DNA from: Adonisia turfae CCMR0081
GTDB taxonomy: Bacteria; Cyanobacteriota; Cyanobacteriia; Phormidesmidales; Phormidesmidaceae
Length of the DNA: 56,239 nucleotides
Assembly (NCBI RefSeq): GCF_011009555.1
Contig: NZ_QXHD01000004.1
Span: 980,065-1,036,303, forward strand
Reading direction: 5' to 3'
Shown here: one piece after another, positions 32,177 through 40,268 of the stretch
Numbering within the stretch: the stretch's first letter is position 1
Layout: every line of letters begins with the position of its first letter
Made by a program: the position numbers and the translations under genes
The notes under the pieces: model-generated
What the model was told of the DNA's origin: nothing
Database searches by the model: none
The model's input: the letters and a program-made list of their open reading frames with translations, nothing else

Positions 32177-34444
32177 ATGGGCCGCCAGCGTAATCGCCAA
32201 TCTTATCAGCCTTCTAAACAGGAAAAAAAAGAGACGATAACAGGACTTCAACCTCGACCCTTTCGGTCGGCAATCGCCCAACGTACGACTGAGACAACAG
32301 ACCATGAATCAGCAATGGTCGAACCGAAATCCTCGGCGCAAGCAGGCTTTAATTTTGGTCAACTGCAACTCTTTTCGGAGGGGGATGCATCAGTCGATAG
32401 GCAGGCGTTCCCAATTCAGACCAAACTGACCTTAGGGAGCCCCAACGACAAGTATGAACAAGAAGCGGATCAAGTGGCAGCAGATGTGGTGCAGCGCATT
32501 AATGCACCTCAGGAACAACAACCAGATCCGATTCAGCAAGCATCAGCTGTCTCATCGCTCCAGCAGATGAAGGAGCCAGAAGAAGAAGGGATCAGGAGGA
32601 CGTCTTTAATACAGTGTCGCAGCGATCAGACAGACGCTGTATCAAATAATTTGGAAACAGCCATTAATTCAGCACGGGGTTGTGGTCAAAGCTTATCTCC
32701 AGATATACAGACACGGATGGGGCAAGCCATGGGGGCCGATTTTAGCGGCGTGCGTGTGCACACAGATGCCCAGGCCGATAACCTTAACCGCTCCATTCAA
32801 GCAAAAGCCTTTACAACAGGACGTGATGTGTTCTTCCGACAGGGAGAATATCAACCTGGGAGTCGGGCTGGACAGGAGTTAATTGCCCACGAGCTAACCC
32901 ACACTATTCAGCAGGGGCAGTCCCCCACTGTTCAAGCAAAACTGCATAATGGCTCAACGGTGGTGCAACGAGATGTCACCACTGGCTTTCAGGAAGATAC
33001 TCCCGATGACATTGTCGGTGATGTAGATCTGTCCGGTTTCACCGATCAGTCTACGAAAACACATCTGGGTGGCAAACAAGAGCTATTAGACGATCCAGAA
33101 ACAACAACAACGACAAAGGTGGGCGACGGCACCGTCACAACCACAGAAACAAGTAAAAAGGGCTTTTCTGGTGTTGCGGCAGCAGCTCAAAAGATTTCTG
33201 AATCCGATGATACCAGTGTTAAGGAAGCTTTTCAGGCCCTAGCTCGAGCTGGGGCATTTGGCGAAGCCGCTGCCAAAAAAGTCAAAGAAACCTCTTCCGG
33301 TACCAAGATGGAGGTAGAAGGTAAGTCCAGCGGTTTTGTGGGCGGTGAAAGTGAAGTGGTCAGCACTAAAGTTGTTGATGTCATCGATGGGTTGACCATT
33401 ATGGCACGGGCCACTACCAAAGCTGGTTTAGGCTTTGACTTAGAAGGGTTAGCTCAAATCTCTAAAGAAGTCGGTGGCATGGAACTATCGGCTCAATTAA
33501 AGAGCAAATTAAGCGGCTTTGCCGGAGTTATGGCTGAAGCCAAAGGCAAACTCAATATTACAGCTTTTGGTATTGCAGCATCAGGTTCGGCTAAAGTCAT
33601 GGCCGGTGTCAAGAGCGAAGGAGAGGTCACCGTTAATATTAAAGCGGGTGAACTAGGGGGTGAAGCACAGGGCAAATTTGAGGCCCTTGCAGGGGTCGAA
33701 GCTGGAGTTGAAGGACAAATTTCTGTAAGTCTGCTGGGTATTTCAGCCTCTGGTAAAGCGGAAGCATTTGCTGGTTCAAAAGTAAAAACCAGTGGCTCTG
33801 CAGCCGTGAAATATCAAGGACGCATTCTATTCAAGATTTCGGGAGAGGTAGAAGCCTCGGCAGGTGTAGGAGCGTCTATTGAGGGCACCTTCTCGTTCGA
33901 AAATGGGAAATTGGTCATTGGTGGTAAGCTCGCAGGGGCACTGGGCCTTGGCGGTGGCGGTGGTGTAACCTTGACGGTGGACTTCAAGGAAATTGGCCTA
34001 GTCATCAAGGAAAAACTCAAGAATGCTCTGACTCGGAAGGCTTTGGATAACACCAGCATTTCGGACCAAGATCGGAAGTCTACAGATGACTTAACACCTG
34101 AGCAAGAGGAAAATATGAAGTCTGAGTTGTTCGAGGTGGCCCATCCTCACTTGCTAGCTTATGCGAAGAAGAAGGAAACCCGTAAATCAAAAGGTAAAGC
34201 CAAAAATCTTGTCAAACGGGAGAATATCCAAGAAATCCTCGACAAAAAAGTGCGTAAGAACAGCAAGGTATCCAAGTATTTAGAGTATAAGTTCTCCGAT
34301 GGAATTCTGGAGCAGGCCTGTCGTGCCGCATTTGGTGATCAGTTAGTTGACCCTGACGGCATTATTATCCAGGCTGGTGTCATTCGATCGTTCCCGCTGA
34401 CCGTGGGTAGCACACCCAAGGATGGCTTTAAGAAGCTGTTCTAA
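32177..34444 (+). CDS. DUF4157 (eCIS-core) protein with alanine/glycine-rich repeat C-terminus
   Basis: A 755-residue protein. Residues about 70-245 form the DUF4157 domain: KLTLGSPNDKYEQEADQVAA, 'MGQAMGADFSGVRVHTDAQA', and the zinc-protease-like ELIAHELTHTIQQ with His238, Glu239, His242. This domain is typical of cargo of extracellular contractile injection systems (eCIS) and of surface-delivered toxins. The long middle part is rich in Ala/Gly/Val/Lys repeats (SGSAKVMAGVKSEGEVTVN, ASGKAEAFAGSKVKTSG), like an elongated beta structure. The last about 120 residues are charged and unassigned, the usual place of a toxin. ATG 32177 was chosen over an upstream start because homology and the ribosome-site spacing fit. 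Two DcrB-like genes follow on the same strand. No eCIS structural genes are in the window. Confidence 0.8.
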   Translation: MGRQRNRQSYQPSKQEKKETITGLQPRPFRSAIAQRTTETTDHESAMVEPKSSAQAGFNFGQLQLFSEGDASVDRQAFPIQTKLTLGSPNDKYEQEADQVAADVVQRINAPQEQQPDPIQQASAVSSLQQMKEPEEEGIRRTSLIQCRSDQTDAVSNNLETAINSARGCGQSLSPDIQTRMGQAMGADFSGVRVHTDAQADNLNRSIQAKAFTTGRDVFFRQGEYQPGSRAGQELIAHELTHTIQQGQSPTVQAKLHNGSTVVQRDVTTGFQEDTPDDIVGDVDLSGFTDQSTKTHLGGKQELLDDPETTTTTKVGDGTVTTTETSKKGFSGVAAAAQKISESDDTSVKEAFQALARAGAFGEAAAKKVKETSSGTKMEVEGKSSGFVGGESEVVSTKVVDVIDGLTIMARATTKAGLGFDLEGLAQISKEVGGMELSAQLKSKLSGFAGVMAEAKGKLNITAFGIAASGSAKVMAGVKSEGEVTVNIKAGELGGEAQGKFEALAGVEAGVEGQISVSLLGISASGKAEAFAGSKVKTSGSAAVKYQGRILFKISGEVEASAGVGASIEGTFSFENGKLVIGGKLAGALGLGGGGGVTLTVDFKEIGLVIKEKLKNALTRKALDNTSISDQDRKSTDDLTPEQEENMKSELFEVAHPHLLAYAKKKETRKSKGKAKNLVKRENIQEILDKKVRKNSKVSKYLEYKFSDGILEQACRAAFGDQLVDPDGIIIQAGVIRSFPLTVGSTPKDGFKKLF

Positions 34445-34550
34445 ATCGTCACAATCCCTCTATAAAATTGCTAATAATGCTAATTATAGAAAGAGGTTGG
34501 ATCAACGATTTTACCGGCAACACCAAGAACTCGTTTAGAACATTGGCAAT

Positions 34551-35042
34551 ATGGCAGACGTATTACATTTTTTTAGTCATCAAACCCATGTCTCACTAGA
34601 GCTTCCTGTGGGCTGGGAAGAATTCTCAGAAGATGCACATAATGTCGTTTATTACTATGAAATTTATGATGAAGACGAGGATGAAGACGATTTTTCTAAA
34701 AATCCTCGATTGATAATTCAGTTATTTCCATCTCCCAGCACAAACATTGATAACCTCCGTCAAGCCTCTGAGTCAGTGGTGACTGTGCCGCGTAAAAACT
34801 TTGAACTAATTTCTCATCAAGAAGAAATTATCGATCAATATCCCGGACTGACGGATGTCTTTAGATATTTCGACGAGGATTTTGGTGCTCTGGCTGTTCG
34901 ATACCAATCTTTTATCCTGGTGGATAATGTTCTCTTTAGTTTTGCTGGTGCTTGCCTGGCTCAACATGAGGATGAATTACTACCCATGTTTCGAAATGCT
35001 TTAGAGTCCATTCGGTTTATCTTTATGACTCAGGCCGTATAG
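34551..35042 (+). CDS. DcrB/PsbP/Mog1-fold protein, first of two
   Basis: A 163-residue acidic protein without signal peptide. The pattern FFSHQTHVSLELPVGWEEFS then a tail FRNALESIRFIFMTQAV matches small proteins of the Mog1/PsbP/DcrB fold (DUF1795-like). An acidic run EDEDEDDF lies near residue 45. Some DUF1795 proteins act as chaperone adaptors that load toxins into secretion systems (EagR type). Its position directly after a DUF4157 protein suggests a similar role or an immunity role, which is inference. The next gene, 19 bp downstream, is of the same fold but clearly divergent. Confidence 0.7.
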   Translation: MADVLHFFSHQTHVSLELPVGWEEFSEDAHNVVYYYEIYDEDEDEDDFSKNPRLIIQLFPSPSTNIDNLRQASESVVTVPRKNFELISHQEEIIDQYPGLTDVFRYFDEDFGALAVRYQSFILVDNVLFSFAGACLAQHEDELLPMFRNALESIRFIFMTQAV

Positions 35043-35061
35043 TTTTTTGAGGTGTTAACAG

Positions 35062-35562
35062 ATGGCGACCCTTCCTGATATGGTTAGTTATTTTAATCAA
35101 GAGACTATGGTTTCTATTTTAGTGCCAAAGTCTTGGTCTGGAGCGATTGTGGATAGCTCAAAATTCCGTATCTTTGGCTTGCCAGAACCAGGTTTTGAGG
35201 AATACTTTGACGAATATAAAGTTTCCATGAGCTATGAATTACAAAAGCCGGATAGTTCTAATGATAGTTGGTTTGAATCCCTCATAGCTCAGAATAATGC
35301 CCTTATGCAGCAAGACTATAATGAGTACAAGCTATTACAAGAACAAACCTATGAAATAGGCGGTCACAAGACCTATTGTAAGCATTACTCCTGGCGAGAA
35401 GAAAATACTGGGTTGCGTTTATTTCAGATGCAGGCCTTGATTGTAGGAAGCCCCTATAAGTTTTATCTAATCAACGCAGCTGTCTTAGAATCGTTGGAGC
35501 GTAAGTATATCCCTATTTTTGAAAATATTCTAAACTCAACAAGAATTATTCCACGTAATTAA
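35062..35562 (+). CDS. DcrB/PsbP/Mog1-fold protein, second of two
   Basis: A 166-residue protein with the same fold signature as its neighbour: YFNQETMVSILVPKSWSGAI and the end ILNSTRIIPRN, with 'YEIGGHKTYCKHYSWREE' in the centre. The two share the general pattern, not close identity, so they are old paralogues. GAGGTGTTAACAG lies before the ATG. No signal peptide. Possible chaperone or immunity partner of the DUF4157 proteins on either side. Confidence 0.7.
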   Translation: MATLPDMVSYFNQETMVSILVPKSWSGAIVDSSKFRIFGLPEPGFEEYFDEYKVSMSYELQKPDSSNDSWFESLIAQNNALMQQDYNEYKLLQEQTYEIGGHKTYCKHYSWREENTGLRLFQMQALIVGSPYKFYLINAAVLESLERKYIPIFENILNSTRIIPRN

Positions 35563-35817
35563 TAGAGCGCGATCGCTTTTAGATGCCCCCATCTAACTGG
35601 GCATTTAGCTGATGTTTTCTGAATGTATCTGTTTGTAGTGTGGTCGTTATCTGTACTGGAAAACTGGGTGGGACTTTATGAGGTGTTCAAGGTTACTTAG
35701 CCATTGTTAATTTAAAGGATGAACTGGTCTAGAGCTATTGCTGCTACTGAATGGTATCTCACATAAAGTAATCCCGAAGAGCAGCAATACTGAGTACTGA
35801 TTCTGCCTAACTAGCAT

Positions 35818-37602
35818 TTATGTATTATCTTCAGTTGTATCACTGTCTGATGCTTCCTCAGTTGACCAATCGAGCCAGATAACTTCTCCAAACTTCCACT
35901 TAAAGTCGAATTTGTCGTTGCGTGTGCCTTCTTTTGTATGGCAGTAGTCGTTTGACACTAACTCCTGAATAGTTACTTCGAACGTATAGCCTAATCCCTG
36001 ATCATAAATTTTCATTTTATCGCCAGCAAACCCAAGTACTGCCATGGCATGGGCTTCTGCGTTACTCCACTGATAGTCTCTGGTTGGATTATGATTGACC
36101 CGCCTGCGGATCGAGTGCATTTTTCTTTCTTTAGCTTCTTCAGTGGGTTGTTGATCGATCTGATCTTTATAAATAGGATCTTTCTTCCATGTGGGATTTA
36201 GCCTTTTCGGGCGCTCTGAATTGATGACCACCGTTGTGTTGTTGATATTTGTTTGTAAATCTTTGAGTTTGCTAGTAGCTTCTCTCGGATCTCTTACTAA
36301 ATCTAGAGATTCTGTCGATTTCCCTGTTAGCATACCCAATGCACGTCTCGCAGAATCTGATCCCAAATTTGCATAGCTTCCCAAACCCTTTTCAACCGCT
36401 AACGCTTTTTCGATAATACCTATAAGCCTGGCAGAGGAAGCTTTTGATCCTTTGCCTGCATAGAGTAACTGTTCTTGAGCCGTCACAGGTAGTTGGGTAT
36501 CGACTTCAATCTCTTTAGGCTCTTCGCCGCTGGGTGCAAGATTAGCTCCACTCTGATCATTCATCGGATAGAGCTTAACTTTAAAGGTTTGTTTGATGTC
36601 ATCGTCGATGGTATCACTTGTGCCCTCCTCAATAGAAGCCAATAATTTCTCTGGTTTTGTATAACCCAACGCGATGATTGACGAAATTACCCAACAATCA
36701 CCTAATGCGCCCTGTTTGCCTAGTTTTCTTAGTTGCTTCCCTTCTATTTGTTCAGTGGCTTTGTCTAGGTTGATCTGGTAGCGTTTCCAGTTGTTTTCTT
36801 CATGTCCTGGTCGAACACCGATTTGTCCTTCGGGATCACGCTGAATGCCGGAAGTGTTTGCTTGTTTAATTTGAGTAGATTGATCTACCCTTGTGGTCAA
36901 TGGTAGACTCTTTTGACCAAACTCTTTTTGAGGTTGTCTTTGTACAGTGTTGCTATTTTGTTGTACCACATGGGTTAGCTCGTGGGCGATAAGTTCCTGA
37001 CCACCTTTAGAGCCTGGGTTATAGGCTCCTTGTTTAAAGAAAACATCTTGTCCAGTGGTGAAGGCTTTGGCCTGAATTGATTGGCTAAGATGATCCGCTT
37101 GTTGATCAGTATGGATTTTTACTCGGCTAAAATTAGCTCCCATGGCAGATTCAAGTTTACCTTGAAGTTTGGGCTCCAGGGAGCTGCCACCGCTGCGTGC
37201 CTGGTTTAGTTGGGCTTCAAAGTCACCGTTGGCGACCCCAGTAATAACACCCCCATCACGCTGTATGGTCAGAAAACTAAAGTTATGGGAAAGGCTACGC
37301 TGTACGGTATCGTCTTGATCATCTGCTGCTTGCCCACTATGAATTTTTTTTACAACTTCACTGGCTACGCGATCCGCTTCTTGTTCATAAGGATCGTTGG
37401 GTTCTCCAATGGTGAGTTTGGGCTGTAACACACTTACATCGGAAAAATTAAAATTTGTCGATGCAGTCGATGTATTAGATATTGGATTACTTTGGGGAAT
37501 ATTTGCAGCTTTGGCTGGTGAGGAGGGTGTTAGCTGACTATGGGTCATCTGTGTTTGAGATGCCTGATCGTCTTTTTTCTGAGCGCGATCGCAATCACCC
37601 AT
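35818..37602 (-). CDS. DUF4157 protein with calpain-like (C2) cysteine protease domain
   Basis: A 594-residue toxin-like protein. N-terminal part: 'LQPKLTIGEPNDPYEQEADRV', then 'MGANFSRVKIHTDQQADHL' and ELIAHELTHVVQQ (His207, Glu208, His211), the DUF4157 domain. From about residue 285 a calpain-type C2 protease: LGKQGALGDCWVISSII (Cys303, oxyanion Gln before it), and the His motif AEAHAMAVLGF (His518). The third calpain position, usually Asn in NPWG, is here in KIYDQGLGY (Asp534). The protein is on the opposite strand to the first DUF4157 gene and converges with the DcrB pair. Calpain-like toxins cleave target-cell proteins; delivery by an eCIS is possible but unproven. Confidence 0.85.
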   Translation of the reverse strand: MGDCDRAQKKDDQASQTQMTHSQLTPSSPAKAANIPQSNPISNTSTASTNFNFSDVSVLQPKLTIGEPNDPYEQEADRVASEVVKKIHSGQAADDQDDTVQRSLSHNFSFLTIQRDGGVITGVANGDFEAQLNQARSGGSSLEPKLQGKLESAMGANFSRVKIHTDQQADHLSQSIQAKAFTTGQDVFFKQGAYNPGSKGGQELIAHELTHVVQQNSNTVQRQPQKEFGQKSLPLTTRVDQSTQIKQANTSGIQRDPEGQIGVRPGHEENNWKRYQINLDKATEQIEGKQLRKLGKQGALGDCWVISSIIALGYTKPEKLLASIEEGTSDTIDDDIKQTFKVKLYPMNDQSGANLAPSGEEPKEIEVDTQLPVTAQEQLLYAGKGSKASSARLIGIIEKALAVEKGLGSYANLGSDSARRALGMLTGKSTESLDLVRDPREATSKLKDLQTNINNTTVVINSERPKRLNPTWKKDPIYKDQIDQQPTEEAKERKMHSIRRRVNHNPTRDYQWSNAEAHAMAVLGFAGDKMKIYDQGLGYTFEVTIQELVSNDYCHTKEGTRNDKFDFKWKFGEVIWLDWSTEEASDSDTTEDNT

Positions 37603-37903
37603 TGCCAGCCTCCTAACAGAGTTGTTGAACTAACTTCAGCTATAGTGCCCAGCAAATCTTATTGATATCAGCGAGTACTTCTCCAAGGCATTGTCTTCAT
37701 TCAGCCACTTCTTTATCTTATTCAGATTTAGCGGCTTCAGTATGCCCATGGAGAACCGTATTCAAATTCATCAATAAAATCAGTATCGAGATCGCGATAT
37801 CCTATTGGGGTATGCTAACAAACAAATAAATTTGTTCTGTTGGCTGAGGATCATTGTGATTATAGGACAGATCTCTAAACGCTTTCTCCGAAGCTATTTA
37901 CTA
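37603..37903. other. Divergent promoter region
   Basis: These 301 bp separate the DUF4157-protease gene (minus) and the pseudokinase fusion (plus) and must hold both promoters. I see no further gene; a TTG-initiated extension of the plus frame to 37805 lacks homology. Confidence 0.45.
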
Positions 37904-40177
37904 ATGCTATCTTACCAGGATCGGATCGAGCGATACCAAGACCTTATCGATGTAAAGTGGCTAAAGTCTGTCTTGGAAGACATTAAACCCGATGTTTTTC
38001 CTGAACCTCCATCAGAACAGTTGATTAAGGAGACTATTCCTGATCGTATTCAAGCACCTACGCCCTATTATCACCAATATCGGTGTTTGCAGGGAAATCC
38101 CTTAAGCTGTCAGGAATCAACTGTCAAAGAAAACGCTAGATGTGAGCAGTGTTATTTCCCGGCCTTACTGCCTACTGGTGGCCAGATCATTGGTAAACAA
38201 GGTGAATATAAAATTGGTCACAGTATAGGACGACGCGGCATTGGCAGACTTTATCAGGGGGTACGTCTTAGTTCCGAAGAATCCGTTGTTATCCAAGAAT
38301 ATTTGCTACCTGAGCGATACTTTAGCCCAGATGAACAGCGGCAATGCCAGGAATCATTCACTACACTAGCAGGATTGGCCTTAGCGGATGGTCGAGTGCA
38401 GGATGTGAGAATCGTGCTGCCATTAGAAGCGATCGCAGATTTGTCAGGTGAGCGGTGTTATTTGGTGACATCCGCTGTAGATGGTCAGCCAACGTTGAAC
38501 CAATACTGTGCGAACCATGGCGCTTTTGGCAGTAAAGCAGTGTTAGCCATGCTCAATCAGGTGCTACAAACTCTGATGTTCTTGCACCAGCAAAAATTTA
38601 CACTGCCAGCTGGACAGATGCAAACAGGAATTGTCCATGGAAATCTTAGTTTAGACAGTCTGCTATGGGTGAGTGACTCAAAAGAACAAGATTCTCAAGG
38701 GTTTGTATATCTGACTGATTTTGCCCTGTGGGAGAGATTTTTTGATCCAGCCCGTGTTGATCGAGAACAGCCCGACTTTCAAGACGATTTAGCCGCTCTG
38801 GGGCGAGTGGCATTTTTCCTCTTAAATGGTGCCACCTTAGATAACCAAGGACAGCTTTTAAAACCGCATCTGGATAGCAACTGGCCCGATGTTTATGCCC
38901 CACTTAAGCAATTTATCCTCAGGTTGATTGGTATTGAACCATCGTTTGCCAGTGCAGAAGCGGCTCGAACGGCATTGTTAGCGATACCACCTGAAGAGGA
39001 GGCAAGTCACTGGGAATCTCGGAATGCAGAACTAATACCCATTAAACCAGCCTGGTATAAACGCTTCATTCCTATTTTGGTCATAGCGGCGATTCTAGCG
39101 ACGCTAGGCATTTTCGGCTGGTTATTGTTAAGGTCTCAGCGCCCCAGCTATGCAAATATCCCCTTAAATCTTTGCTGTTTGAAGGACATTGATGCTGTGC
39201 CTGTAGGAGAGTATCGCTACGGGATACCGGCTGCTGCCTATTGGTATCCGTTATTTCGTGTGGCGGCAGAACCGTCTCTGGAGGTATCTCCTACACTGTT
39301 TGAGCAATTACAGGCAACATTTCCACAGATGTCCTTAATTCCCCATGTGACCGGAACGTCAAAAGATGCGATCGCATCCGTTCAATCTGGCCACACCGAC
39401 TTTGCTATTGTTCCATTAACAGCCCCGTTGCCTGCTGATATCACTAGCACTATCATCGCCTACGACAGTTTAGTGCCAGTGGTTGCTTTTAATTATCCTA
39501 AGCGTACTAAGGGATTGCCCGATGCCCTAAAGGGTGAGATTAGTTTGTCTCAGCTGAAGCAGCTTTACACGGGTGCCGTCGATAACTGGCAACAGATCAG
39601 CTCCCTTGATTTAGATGTTCAACGCTATTGGGTCAGTGACCCTACGGCCCAGGAAATTTTCACCCAGCGGCTTTTCCAGCCAGGTGAAATGTTGACTACT
39701 ACTGATGCGGAGTCCTCTACTTCAACGTCCTCTACTTCAACGTTTATTACAACAGATGGGGTAGATGCTCTGCCAACACTCATGATGCTGCGCTGGATTT
39801 TGCAAGATTTTGAGAATACAACGATTGGTAGTATTGGTATTGCCCCCCTTAGTCAGGTTTTTGGTCAGTGTTCGGTATACCCTTTGGCATTAGCAGAGAA
39901 GCGTCAGACAGTTAGCCCCTTTGTGTTTACCAATGGTAAGGCGGTGGGGCCAGAGGGGGATTTGTGCGATCGTAAAGGCAGCTATCAGCCTAATGCCGAG
40001 GCTCTCCGCAGTGGGATATATCCCTTAGCCTATCCCCTAGCTGTTATCTACCCGTTTGACAACAGCCGTTCTCCCATCGGTAAGAAGGTGGCTGAGCTGC
40101 TATTGACTCAAGAAAGTCAGACGTATTTGCGATCGCGAGGCATGGTATCCGCCTATGCCCTATCAGATGCCCAGTAA
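37904..40177 (+). CDS. Four-cysteine pseudokinase fused to a phosphate-binding-protein-like domain
   Basis: A 757-residue fusion. Residues about 55-90 carry four cysteines (RCLQGNPLSCQE, ARCEQCYFP), as in the zinc-ribbon-like start of some cyanobacterial serine/threonine kinases. A kinase fold follows (about 105-350), but key residues are missing: the Lys of VAIK reads VVIQEYLLP (Gln131), HRD reads HGNLSLDSL (His245-Asn247), and DFG reads DFA (Asp272-Ala274). A membrane span is at about residues 385-407 (IPILVIAAILATLGIFGWLL). The rest (about 410-757) is a solute-binding fold of PstS type: GTSKDAIASVQSGHTDFAIV, 'LKQLYTGAVDNWQQI'. It probably senses a ligand outside and signals through a non-catalytic kinase fold. 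ATG 37904 preferred. Confidence 0.8.
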   Translation: MLSYQDRIERYQDLIDVKWLKSVLEDIKPDVFPEPPSEQLIKETIPDRIQAPTPYYHQYRCLQGNPLSCQESTVKENARCEQCYFPALLPTGGQIIGKQGEYKIGHSIGRRGIGRLYQGVRLSSEESVVIQEYLLPERYFSPDEQRQCQESFTTLAGLALADGRVQDVRIVLPLEAIADLSGERCYLVTSAVDGQPTLNQYCANHGAFGSKAVLAMLNQVLQTLMFLHQQKFTLPAGQMQTGIVHGNLSLDSLLWVSDSKEQDSQGFVYLTDFALWERFFDPARVDREQPDFQDDLAALGRVAFFLLNGATLDNQGQLLKPHLDSNWPDVYAPLKQFILRLIGIEPSFASAEAARTALLAIPPEEEASHWESRNAELIPIKPAWYKRFIPILVIAAILATLGIFGWLLLRSQRPSYANIPLNLCCLKDIDAVPVGEYRYGIPAAAYWYPLFRVAAEPSLEVSPTLFEQLQATFPQMSLIPHVTGTSKDAIASVQSGHTDFAIVPLTAPLPADITSTIIAYDSLVPVVAFNYPKRTKGLPDALKGEISLSQLKQLYTGAVDNWQQISSLDLDVQRYWVSDPTAQEIFTQRLFQPGEMLTTTDAESSTSTSSTSTFITTDGVDALPTLMMLRWILQDFENTTIGSIGIAPLSQVFGQCSVYPLALAEKRQTVSPFVFTNGKAVGPEGDLCDRKGSYQPNAEALRSGIYPLAYPLAVIYPFDNSRSPIGKKVAELLLTQESQTYLRSRGMVSAYALSDAQ

Positions 40178-40268
40178 GCATTATGCGATGGTTGATTTAG
40201 GGGATGAATCGGTAGAACTATTGTTATTTGGCGGTGTCTTACAACTAACGTCATGTAGAATCATGTCT

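Noticed and set aside
34460..34500. AT-rich stem after the first DUF4157 gene as a terminator
   Set aside because: The stem is short and interrupted and lacks a T-run.
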